Assembly (NCBI RefSeq): GCF_007655005.1
Contig: NZ_SZVW01000015.1
Coordinates: 1 to 64,000, forward strand
Reading direction: 5' to 3'
Origin: Streptomyces tibetensis
GTDB taxonomy: Bacteria; Actinomycetota; Actinomycetes; Streptomycetales; Streptomycetaceae
DNA: 64,000 nucleotides
The notes below the pieces were generated by a model that had not been told where the DNA came from, made no database searches, and was given only the letters and a program-made list of their open reading frames with translations. Position 1 is the stretch's first letter. Each line of letters begins with the position of its first letter. Shown piece by piece: positions 16,427 through 24,254 of the stretch. The position numbers and the translations under genes are program-made.

Positions 16427-16836
16427 GGGCTGCCGTTCGCCCAATTCCCGCAGAACGCCGCGTAGTTCCTTCGACGCCGTGATGATGAGTGTTTCATCAG
16501 CGTTGGCATGTCAGCGCGTCGGCGGATCGCGCTGAGGCGGATGACGCGCAGGCTCCGCAGGGCCTCCACCCGGCCGTCGCGCTGCTTGGGTATGCCGGTG
16601 GGGCGCGCTGGGCGAGGTCGGGGCGGGCTGCCGCCTCGGCGTCGACCGGGTCGGACTTGCCCTGCCAGCGACGGGCCTTGCGGTCCAGGCGGTCAGTCTC
16701 GACCACCGCGACGTCCTGCTCGCGCAGGTGGCGGGCGAGTCCGGCCTCGTAGGCGCTGGTGCGCTCGTCTCCGACCGACACCAGGGTGCCGAACGAGCGG
16801 AGCCACGCCAGGAGCTTGCGATTGCCGGCCGGGCGG
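16427..16836 (-). pseudogene. IS110-family transposase N-terminal remnant
   Basis: The minus strand reads RKLLAWLRSFGTLVSVGDER, AYEAGLARHLREQDVAVVE, RKARRWQGKSDPVDAEAAAR, then in a second frame EALRSLRVIRLSAIRRRAD. These are blocks of the DEDD domain of IS110-family transposases (RuvC-like). The C-terminal transposase_20 domain and any element ends are missing. The remnant abuts the SGNH hydrolase on one side and the carotenoid oxygenase gene on the other. Confidence 0.7.
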
Positions 16837-16924
16837 GGCCGACAGATCCCCCTGAGGACCCAGGGTCCGTCAGGCGGTGGGTCAGACCCCGCCGGGTGGG
16901 TGACGCTCCTGAACATCTGCCCTG

Positions 16925-18298
16925 TCAGGCGGGGTCGGGTATCCAGCTGCCGTGGAAGCCGAGCGGTACGCGCGTCGGCAGGTGCACTGTGGCGATCGGG
17001 GCGCCGGTGAAGTCCTGTCCGGAGAGAATCACCAGATCGGTGGCACCCCGCTCGGGGTCGAAGACGTAGGCGAGGACGTAGCCGTCATCCTCAGTCCGTG
17101 CGTTCTGCGCGGGCACGAAGTACGCCTCACTGGTGTAGTGACCGGTGCCGAAGCCGCGGACCGTGGCGGTCTGCCGGTCGAGGTCGTGCTTGATCAGCGA
17201 GTCGCTGAACGCGTCGACGGGCAGGCCGTCCAGGGTGGGGCTGGCCGGACCCATGTAGCGGATCAGGTCCAGTGTGACGGCAGAGTATCCATAGCGGTAG
17301 GCGCCGGTGACGACGGCCGGACTGACCACGGGGAACTCCTGTGGGTGGTCGTCCAGGCGCGTCTCGGTGACCTTCCCGGTGACCGTGTCGATGACCCAGC
17401 GGTCGAGCGTGGGAAGGCTGTTGCCCCTCAGCTCGGCCCCCACGAACATCTGTGGGTAGCGCACGACGTCGACCACGACGGTGTCGCCCTGGTCGTAGGC
17501 GTTGAGGGTGTGGAAGACCCAGCACGGATTGACATCGAACCAGCGCACCTCGGTGCCGCTGCGAGGCAGCAGGCCGATGCGACCGCCGCGGTCTTCGTTC
17601 CAGTTCATCGGGAACGCTTTGCCAGAATCTGCGGCAGCTTGGCTGAAGGTGACCGGGAGGTCGTACAGCACGGCGTACTTCCGGGTCAGAGCGAAGTCGT
17701 GCATCAACGGCGCGTGCGGAGCGGGGATGGCCACGCTGCGCACGACCTTGCCGAGGGGGGAGACGACCAGGTAGGTCAGCGTGTCGCCGCCGATGACGTA
17801 GGTAACGGCGTGCAGTTCTCCGGTGGCGGGGTCCAGCTTGGGATGAGCGACGAAGCCGTCGCGCAGGGTCCCGTCGAAGTCGCAGGCTCCCACGGTGTCC
17901 AGGTCGTAGGTGAGTTCGTAGGGCCGGGAGCCGCCTTCGACCAGGGCGAAGGTGCGGTTGGCGTGGCCGATGACGTGGGTATTGGGGCCGGCGTCCACGC
18001 GGCGCATGGAGGCGCCGGGGCGGGGCTGTTCGCCGAGTGCCTCGGCGACGCGCGCCGAGCGCACCCAGCGGTTGCGGTACCACTCGGCCTTGCCCTCACG
18101 CAGTCGTACGCCGTGCACCATGCCGGTTCCGGTGAACAGGTGGAGCCGGGGCTCGTCGAGGTTCATGGGGTTGGGGCCGTTGCGCAGGTAGCGGCCGTTG
18201 AGTTCGGCGGGGATGGTGCCGGTGACCGGCAGGTCGAAGGAGGTGACCTCTTCGGCGACCGGCGTATAGGCGCCCTGGAAGGCGTTCTTGAGGTTCAT
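16925..18298 (-). CDS. Carotenoid cleavage dioxygenase
   Basis: This 457-residue member of the carotenoid oxygenase family cleaves double bonds of carotenoids or stilbene-like compounds with non-haem iron and oxygen. Early family motifs are LNGRYLRNGPNP and FTGTGMVHGVRL. The four iron His ligands appear as His152 (VAHPKLD), His200 (LMHDFALT), His263 (VFHTLNAYD) and His449 (GFHGSW), all in the family positions of a seven-bladed propeller. The ATG at 18298 has GAGAGG upstream. It is divergent from a PadR regulator across about 215 bases. No carotenoid synthesis genes are nearby, so the substrate may be external, for example lignin-derived stilbenes. Confidence 0.92.
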   Translation of the reverse strand: MNLKNAFQGAYTPVAEEVTSFDLPVTGTIPAELNGRYLRNGPNPMNLDEPRLHLFTGTGMVHGVRLREGKAEWYRNRWVRSARVAEALGEQPRPGASMRRVDAGPNTHVIGHANRTFALVEGGSRPYELTYDLDTVGACDFDGTLRDGFVAHPKLDPATGELHAVTYVIGGDTLTYLVVSPLGKVVRSVAIPAPHAPLMHDFALTRKYAVLYDLPVTFSQAAADSGKAFPMNWNEDRGGRIGLLPRSGTEVRWFDVNPCWVFHTLNAYDQGDTVVVDVVRYPQMFVGAELRGNSLPTLDRWVIDTVTGKVTETRLDDHPQEFPVVSPAVVTGAYRYGYSAVTLDLIRYMGPASPTLDGLPVDAFSDSLIKHDLDRQTATVRGFGTGHYTSEAYFVPAQNARTEDDGYVLAYVFDPERGATDLVILSGQDFTGAPIATVHLPTRVPLGFHGSWIPDPA

Positions 18299-18404
18299 TG
18301 CAGTCCTCTCACGAGATGACGTGCCGTCCGGCGCTGGCGAGCCGGGCTCTCTACGGCGGGTCCGGTAGCGATGAGCTCCCGGGGTCGCCATACAACAATC
18401 ACAA

Positions 18405-18422
18405 TACTCAAGAATATGAGTA
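18405..18422. promoter_or_regulatory. Dyad between carotenoid oxygenase and PadR genes
   Basis: TACTCA-AGAATA-TGAGTA is a perfect dyad in an unusually A+T-rich stretch about 90 bp upstream of the PadR start and 107 bp upstream of the oxygenase start. PadR repressors bind such A+T-rich dyads over divergent promoters, making this the likely operator. Confidence 0.5.
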
Positions 18423-18512
18423 ATAGCGAAGCAGAGTAGAGTGTGAGCGTCGACACCCGCCGACGGCCCCACAGGGGCCCAGTGGCGCGACACGGACAGG
18501 AGGCCGACGATC

Positions 18513-19082
18513 ATGGCGCTGCGACACGCGGTACTGGCCGCGCTACTGGACGGCGAGTCCAGCGGCTACGAACTGGCCAAGACGTTCGACGCGGGCATGG
18601 CCAACTTCTGGCACGCACTGCCCCAGCAGCTGTATCTGGAGCTGACCAAGCTGGAGAAGGACGGCCTGATCCAGGGGCGCGCCGTGATCCAGGAGACCCG
18701 TCCGACCAAGCGGCTCTTCTCGGTCACCAATGCCGGCCTCGCTGAGCTGGAGCGGTTCGCCGAATCCAGCGCCAAGCCTGCCTTCATCCGCGACGATCTT
18801 CTGATCAAGGTGCGGGCCGTGGACAGCGCGTCCGCGAAGGCCGTGATCGAACAGCTCGAAGAGCGGGCACTCATCGCCGCAGCCAAGATCGACATTTTCG
18901 AGAGGTACATGGAACGCCAGCGCGGCGACGCCGATGAGCAGGCATTCCTGAACTCCGGCGACCGGATCGGGCCATACCTGACCTGTCTGCGCGGCCTCCG
19001 CTACGAGCAGGAGACGGCCGACTGGTGCCGACAGACCGCCCAAATCCTCCGCGAACGATGCGCGGCCAACGCCGACACGTGA
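18513..19082 (+). CDS. PadR-family transcriptional regulator
   Basis: This 189-residue PadR protein has a winged helix (ALRHAVLAALLDGESSGYEL, LYLELTKLEKDGLIQ, TKRLFSVTNAGLAELERF) and the C-terminal coiled-coil dimerisation region (EQLEERALIAAAKIDIFERY, CLRGLRYEQETADWCRQ) of the Vir_act_alpha_C type. AGGAGG lies 11 bases upstream of the ATG. Family members usually repress a divergently transcribed gene and respond to phenolic acids or hydrophobic drugs; the divergent carotenoid oxygenase is the obvious target. Confidence 0.9.
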   Translation: MALRHAVLAALLDGESSGYELAKTFDAGMANFWHALPQQLYLELTKLEKDGLIQGRAVIQETRPTKRLFSVTNAGLAELERFAESSAKPAFIRDDLLIKVRAVDSASAKAVIEQLEERALIAAAKIDIFERYMERQRGDADEQAFLNSGDRIGPYLTCLRGLRYEQETADWCRQTAQILRERCAANADT

Positions 19083-19119
19083 CCATGGTGCTGGCGCCCC
19101 ACGGCGATGGTGCGGTTTC

Positions 19120-19512
19120 GGGGTGCTGTTCGCCGACATGGCGGTGGCCGACGGCGGCCGGGTGCCGCCCGGACGGTTGCTGCAGCCCAAGGTGGAGGCC
19201 GAGGTCGCGCTGGTGCTCGGCCGCGATCTGCCGCACCGCGAGTGCACCGTGGTGGACGTGCTGCGCGCGGTCGACTTCGCACTGCCCGCTCTGGAGATCG
19301 TGGACAGCCGGGTACGGGGGTGGGACGTCTCCCTCGTCGACACGGTCGCCGACAACGCCTCCTGCGGCCTGTATGTCCTCGGCGGCGTCCCGTTGCCGCT
19401 CACCGGCGTCGATCTGCGCGCCGTGACGATGAGCATGACGCGGAACGGCGAAACCGTCTCAGAGGGCAGCGGTGCCGACTGTCTCGGCAGCCCGCTCAAC
19501 GCGGCCGTCTGA
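19120..19512 (+). pseudogene. 2-keto-4-pentenoate hydratase/FAH-like fragment
   Basis: The translation contains GVLFADMAVADGGRVPPGRL, VEAEVALVLGRDL, DFALPALEIVDSRV, LVDTVADNASCGLYVLGG and MTRNGETVSEGSGADCLGSP. This is the central part of MhpD-like hydratases, including the metal-binding E-A-E. About 90 N-terminal residues are absent (a frame break lies near 19110). A stop follows PLNAAV, where the C-terminal helix should continue. The next bases already belong to a transporter fragment, so two genes were joined here by deletion. Confidence 0.7.
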
Positions 19513-19527
19513 CTCGCCTCCGACCTG

Positions 19528-20184
19528 ATGCGGCTGCGGGGCGACGCCTTCACCTCGGTCTTTCAAGGCAGTGTGCGCTTCAACAACTACATCGGCGTGA
19601 CCATCGCAGCCGGCCTGCTCGGCACCAAGGGCGTGGCGTTCGCCGCGGTCTGCAACGCCGCAATCGTGCCCACTGTCAACGTGCTGTGTGTGCTGGTCTT
19701 CGCGTGGTTCGGAAGCGCGCGCCTGAGCCTGTCCGCCATCGGACGGCAACTCGTGACCAATCCGCTCATCCTCGCCTGCGTGGGCGGCATCCTCCTGCAG
19801 GCAGTCGGCCTGCACCTGCCGCCGGGCATCGAACCGGCACTCGGGGCACTGGGAGCCGCCTCCATGCCGCTGGGCCTGCTCTGCATCGGTGCCGCTCTGC
19901 GCTTCGACGCGGCACGGTCGTGGGCGGCGCCGATCTTCACGTCCTCGGTGGCCAAGTTCGCGCTCATGCCGGCCGCCACGTTCGCCGCGGCTCAGATCTT
20001 CGGGCTGGGCTCCCACGCACTGATCATCGCCGTCCTGTTCCAGGCCCTGCCGACGGCGTCGTCCTCGTACATCCTGGCGAGGCAACTGGGTGGCGACGCA
20101 CCGCTGATGGCCGGGATCACCGCGACGCAGACGCTTCTCGGGATCGCCGCCGTCCCGATCGTCGTGGCACTGGTCCCTGCGTAG
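19528..20184 (+). pseudogene. AEC-family transporter, N-terminally truncated
   Basis: This open frame of 218 residues corresponds to the C-terminal two thirds of an auxin-efflux-carrier-type permease: VRFNNYIGVTIAAGLLGTKG, NAAIVPTVNVLCVLVFAW, about six hydrophobic segments, and ALPTASSSYILARQLGGDAP before the last one. Full-length members have about 310 residues and ten segments. Here the first three or four segments are missing and the frame begins at the junction with the hydratase fragment. No ribosome site is seen before the ATG at 19528, so it is probably not expressed as a working carrier. Confidence 0.7.
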
Positions 20185-20210
20185 TCCTGCCGCGAGCCGA
20201 CCGCCAGGTG

Positions 20211-20450
20211 CTACTTCCTGCGGTGACGGCGTACGGCATCGGTGTTGGCGCAGCGTGCGGAGCAGTAGGCACGTCGGCCGTTGCGGCTGGTGTCGACGAA
20301 GGGCTGTCCGGCATTCAGGTCACATGCTCGCCGGGGGAACCGCTGTCGGGAGTCGAGCGATCGAGACGGTCGGCGGACCAGGCGCACGCTCGTGGCTCGC
20401 TCATCGCCGGCGACGAGCCGGATCCCGGTCTCGCCGGTCCGCGGGCACAC
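20211..20450 (-). pseudogene. CGNR zinc-finger protein, C-terminal fragment
   Basis: The last 35 codons read FVDTSRNGRRAYCSARCANT then DAVRRHRRK, the conserved tail of CGNR zinc-finger (ABATE domain) transcription regulators. The first zinc ligand Cys is displaced (CDLNAGQP) and the N-terminal ABATE domain cannot be found in any frame upstream. It is most likely a decayed tail. The stretch 20450-20682 holds nothing else recognisable. Confidence 0.5.
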
Positions 20451-20682
20451 GGGTCGGCCGCGCCCGGACGAGAGTCTCGGTGGCCTTCAGTGGGGGCGCC
20501 GCACCGGAAAGATCAAACCGTTCGTCGTCACCGGCGCTTTGCTCCTCACCGACGCGGCAGATCTGCCTGATGGCCTCCCCGGATACAGGGGAGGCGGTTC
20601 AGACGGCTGCGCGAAGGATTGCCGCCGCCATGTCGGGACACCGCCCGCCCTGTCGCCCGAGCGGTGCCCCGACAGGTCCCGG

Positions 20683-21996
20683 TCAGACGCGGCGGCGGGT
20701 GAAGCGCTGGTTGGGGTTGCCGCTGTAGGTGTACTGGGCGATGCGGGCGCCGTCGGCGGTCGAGTACTCCCAGACATCCATCGCCAGGCCGGACTCCCGG
20801 TTGACGAGGCTGATCACGCCACCACCGTGATCGACCACGCGCCACTGCTGGCTGGTGGCGCCGGTGTCGGCCTGTTGGACGACGTCCGCTCCGGTCGCGG
20901 TGCCGGTGGGCTGGAGGAACAGGCCACTGTGCAGTGCCTTGACGCGGACGTGGCCGTCGCCGGCGTCGACGAACTCGAACTGCTGGTTGGGGCGACTGTT
21001 GGTGGTCCGCTGGACGAGTTGTGCGCCGGCGGCGGTGGAGGCCGCGTTGATCTCGGCGGCCTTGCCGCTGTGCTGAGCCAGCAGGGTGTAGAGGCCCGGG
21101 CCGCCGGGCGAGTCGCCCAGCTGGGCTTCCCACCTGGTGTTGGACCCGGACGCGTCAGCCGGGAGGCGGTCCCGGGCGGCGGTGTCGCCGTACATGGTCC
21201 AGCGAGCCCAGTCGACGACGGTCCTCGGGAAGCGCTGGTCGCTCCAGAAGCTGGTGTGGCTGCCGCCGACGAAGGTGAGGAACGCCTTGGGCCAGGTGAT
21301 CTCCGAGTACGCCTGCCGGGCCGAGGAGTACTGCGTGGTGGAGTCCCGGTCGCCGTGCACGAACAGGACCTTGGCCGAGACCGAGCTGGACGGGTTGCCC
21401 ATGTCCGTGCAGGACTGGGGGTTGGCGGAGACGATCCGGCTGTCGGGCCAGGAGGTCAGCAGACCGTGGGTGACCATGCCGCCCAGGGAGTGGCCCGAGA
21501 CGCCGACGCCGATGCCGGTGTTGATGTGCCCGGCCAGCGGTCCGCTCGCGTTGAGCGCGAGGGTGTTGGTGAGGATCTGCGAGACGTCCTTGGAGGTGTT
21601 GCCGTTCTTGACGTCGTCGAAGTTGTGGTTGAAGTGCGGCGCGGGGACGATGAAGCCCGCCGAGGCCAGGGCCCGGATGATGAACAGGGAGTTCTGCGGG
21701 CTGCTTCCGAAGCCGTGGGTCATGTTGTAGACGGGGAAGATCCCGCCCGCGACCGGGGCGTCCGTCACCGGGTTGCCGCCGGCGGTGCCGGTGGCCGGGT
21801 AGTAGACGTAAGTGGTGCACGGGCGGCTGCCGCGGGTCCAGTTGTACCGGCGCACGCCGACCGCGAACGGCGTGGTCGGCGCCGTGTCCAGTGGCCCGGC
21901 GGCGGCCGGTGCCTGTCCTGCGCCGAGCAGGGACAGGCCCACGCCCGTCGCTCCGGCCGCGCTCATGCTGAGGAAGGTCCGTCGTCGCAAGGTCAT
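20683..21996 (-). CDS. Secreted alpha/beta-hydrolase (cutinase/PETase-like) with ricin lectin
   Basis: This 437-residue protein starts with a twin-arginine signal (MTLRRRTFLSMSAAGATG, then AGQAPAAAG). The hydrolase domain shows the nucleophile elbow GHSLGG, the acid Asp in VHGDRD and the His in VGGSHTSF, in the order of dienelactone-hydrolase/cutinase-type polyester hydrolases. Roughly residues 300-437 form a ricin-type beta-trefoil with QQFEF, SQQWRV and NQRF repeats for sugar binding. AAGGAG precedes the ATG. In this locus it more likely removes esters from plant polysaccharide or cutin than from synthetic polyester. A frameshifted paralogue without the lectin lies at 33516-34399. Confidence 0.82.
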   Translation of the reverse strand: MTLRRRTFLSMSAAGATGVGLSLLGAGQAPAAAGPLDTAPTTPFAVGVRRYNWTRGSRPCTTYVYYPATGTAGGNPVTDAPVAGGIFPVYNMTHGFGSSPQNSLFIIRALASAGFIVPAPHFNHNFDDVKNGNTSKDVSQILTNTLALNASGPLAGHINTGIGVGVSGHSLGGMVTHGLLTSWPDSRIVSANPQSCTDMGNPSSSVSAKVLFVHGDRDSTTQYSSARQAYSEITWPKAFLTFVGGSHTSFWSDQRFPRTVVDWARWTMYGDTAARDRLPADASGSNTRWEAQLGDSPGGPGLYTLLAQHSGKAAEINAASTAAGAQLVQRTTNSRPNQQFEFVDAGDGHVRVKALHSGLFLQPTGTATGADVVQQADTGATSQQWRVVDHGGGVISLVNRESGLAMDVWEYSTADGARIAQYTYSGNPNQRFTRRRV

Positions 21997-22236
21997 GGTG
22001 ACTCCTTGGGTGCGGGGATGGGTGGGGGGTTTGGCGTTCGGCTGGTCCCGTTGCCGGGTGCGCCCCGTCGGCGCAGAGGCCGACAGGCCGACGGGGCGCA
22101 CGGCGCAGCAGCCGCTGTGGGTGCTCCTGCCACCCGCGAGGGGGGGGCAGGAGCGGCGCGCGGTTGGTCGGGCGCACCGGATGTCGGGGGGAGTGCGGCC
22201 GTTCTGATCGAACGCGGCGTGGTTCTCCCAGGCAGG

Positions 22237-24168
22237 CTATGAGGTGGTCACGTCCTGTTCGCCGTGGCTGGGCATGACGTCGATGACCGCCGTGACCGGC
22301 CCTGTGCCGGTCGTCCCGGTGACTGTGACCTCACCCGGCCTGTCGGTCGCGCCAGGTGGCAACGGCTGCCAGCGGACGGGGACAGTGGTGATCTTGTTGG
22401 TGGCGGTGGTGAGCATGCGGAGGGAGGAGGGCAGCTTCGGGACGGCTCCCACCATGGTGGCGGTGTGGACGGTGTCCTGGAGGATGTGCTTGGCGCGGCT
22501 GGCGTTGAAGACGTTGATGGACGCGTGCGGCTCCCATGTGTTCGCCAGTCCGGGCACGGCCCTGAACATGGGCTGGTAGCCGGCCGGCTCCCACACCAGG
22601 ACTCCTGAACCTCGGTTGTCGACCACGTCGTTGGCGGCCTGGAACACCCTCCGGATCGCGTCCGCCTGCCCCTGAATGGTTCGCGGGTACGGCGAGTTGG
22701 GCAACGGCGCCCCATCGCCGCCCGACGCGGGGTAGGCGGTTTCCGCGATGTCGATTTCGTAGCCGGGGTGGGTGGTGGCCATGGTGTTGAGGTTGAGATC
22801 CAGCGCCTCGGGCGTACCGTGCCATTCCGGGTAGTACGAGATGGCCAGCACATCAGGGTTCTGGCCCTTCGCCTTCACCCGGGTGAGGAACTGGCGCCAG
22901 AACTCCATGGTTTTGGCGAGCTTGTCCTTGTCGACGATCACGTGTATCTCGACCTTGGATGTCGGTGACGCGTCTCGGACGGCCTTGATCCCGGCCGCGG
23001 CCAGGGTGGTGAACCGGTCCCACGACTGGTCGTAGAGCTGCTGCTCCGCCGGGTCGGTCGACCGCCAGTACTTCCACAGCAGGCCACCGCCGGGCTGAGA
23101 CTGGTACACATCGGCCTGGTCGACGAAGTACGGCGGATTCGTCGTGCCGATGTGGGCCGCCTCGCTGCCGTACATGAAGCCATTGATGATCTCGTTGCCG
23201 ACGGCCACCTTCTCCGGCGTGGTGCCCTGCCGGATCAACCGCTTCAGATAGTCGGCGGTGAAGTCGTACACGGTCTGGGACAGGTCCGCGAACTCCAGCT
23301 CGGCCCAGGCGCGTGGTTTGGGTTGCTTGCTCGGGTCCGCCCAGGAGTCCGCGTAGTGGAAGTCGATCCCCAGGCCCATGCCCCGCTGCTTGATCCGCTT
23401 GGCTGAGGCCAGTGAGCGCTCCGGGCCCTGGCGCGGTATCGGCGTCGGTTGGCCGGTGCTCTCGCTGCGCGGCTCGTTCCATATCCGCAGCCGGGTGTGC
23501 TGCATGCCACGATCCTTGGCCACGTCGAGCAGGTGTGGCCCGGCGCCGCGGTCTTCGGCCAGGGGGTCGACCCAGTACTGCTGGTCCTGGACGTCGTCCA
23601 TCCAGGACAGATCGGCGCCGAGGGTGAGGTCGTCCCGCAGGTAGTTGAAGACCTGGAGCTCGCTGACACCTGCCCGGGCCCGGCCCGACCCACCTGTGAA
23701 GGTCAGCCGGACGAAGCGCGTTGCCGGCCGGGTGAACAGGTGCACCTCCCCGCGCGACACGGCCCGGTTGTGGGACCTGTCGGCGATGGTCTTCCACCGG
23801 CGACCGTCGGATGAAGCCTCGACGAGGTACCGGTGGGCCACGCCACGGTCCGGGAACAGCACCTTGACCTTACGCAGGTTGTCGTAGGTGCCACCGAGGT
23901 CGACGGTGAGCCACAGCCGGGCGCCGGCACGACCGGGTTGCCAGGACGTCGCCGGGTCGCCGTCGATGGACAGACGGGCGTTGGACGAGCCGGTGGCAGC
24001 TGTCGCCGAGGCCCAGGGCTTGGCAGCGATATTGCTCTCGATCGGCTTGATGTCCGCGGTTCCGAAGGTCGCGTGGGCCGGCTCGGGCACCATGAGTAGA
24101 TGTGCGGACACCATGGTGACCAACGTCGTCGTGACCGCGACGGCGCGGGGTGGACGCTTGCTGCTCAT
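22237..24168 (-). CDS. GH53 endo-beta-1,4-galactanase with CBM32-like domain
   Basis: This 643-residue exported protein carries a signal peptide (residues 1-33), an F5/8-type-C (CBM32-like) carbohydrate-binding domain at about 40-176 (SSNARLSIDGDPATSWQPG, RFVRLTFTGG), a GH53 barrel at about 180-570 and a C-terminal Ig-like stretch (RPGEVTVTGTT). The catalytic pair is visible as VAVGNE with Glu326 and DIAETAYP with Glu476. GH53 enzymes cut beta-1,4-galactan side chains of pectin or type I arabinogalactan. The ATG at 24168 follows AGGAGAAGG. It lies 86 bases after the GH43 gene in the same direction. Confidence 0.9.
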   Translation of the reverse strand: MSSKRPPRAVAVTTTLVTMVSAHLLMVPEPAHATFGTADIKPIESNIAAKPWASATAATGSSNARLSIDGDPATSWQPGRAGARLWLTVDLGGTYDNLRKVKVLFPDRGVAHRYLVEASSDGRRWKTIADRSHNRAVSRGEVHLFTRPATRFVRLTFTGGSGRARAGVSELQVFNYLRDDLTLGADLSWMDDVQDQQYWVDPLAEDRGAGPHLLDVAKDRGMQHTRLRIWNEPRSESTGQPTPIPRQGPERSLASAKRIKQRGMGLGIDFHYADSWADPSKQPKPRAWAELEFADLSQTVYDFTADYLKRLIRQGTTPEKVAVGNEIINGFMYGSEAAHIGTTNPPYFVDQADVYQSQPGGGLLWKYWRSTDPAEQQLYDQSWDRFTTLAAAGIKAVRDASPTSKVEIHVIVDKDKLAKTMEFWRQFLTRVKAKGQNPDVLAISYYPEWHGTPEALDLNLNTMATTHPGYEIDIAETAYPASGGDGAPLPNSPYPRTIQGQADAIRRVFQAANDVVDNRGSGVLVWEPAGYQPMFRAVPGLANTWEPHASINVFNASRAKHILQDTVHTATMVGAVPKLPSSLRMLTTATNKITTVPVRWQPLPPGATDRPGEVTVTGTTGTGPVTAVIDVMPSHGEQDVTTS

Positions 24169-24254
24169 GTCCTTCTCCTGACGATGTGACGTACGTGCGG
24201 CATGGGCTGTTCCGTACGCTCTGCCGGTCGAGGAGACCGGCGGAGCACGGGATG

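Noticed and set aside
20281..22242. Plus-strand open frame of 653 codons
   Set aside because: Antisense to the cutinase-like gene; no motif and repetitive Gly/Val composition.
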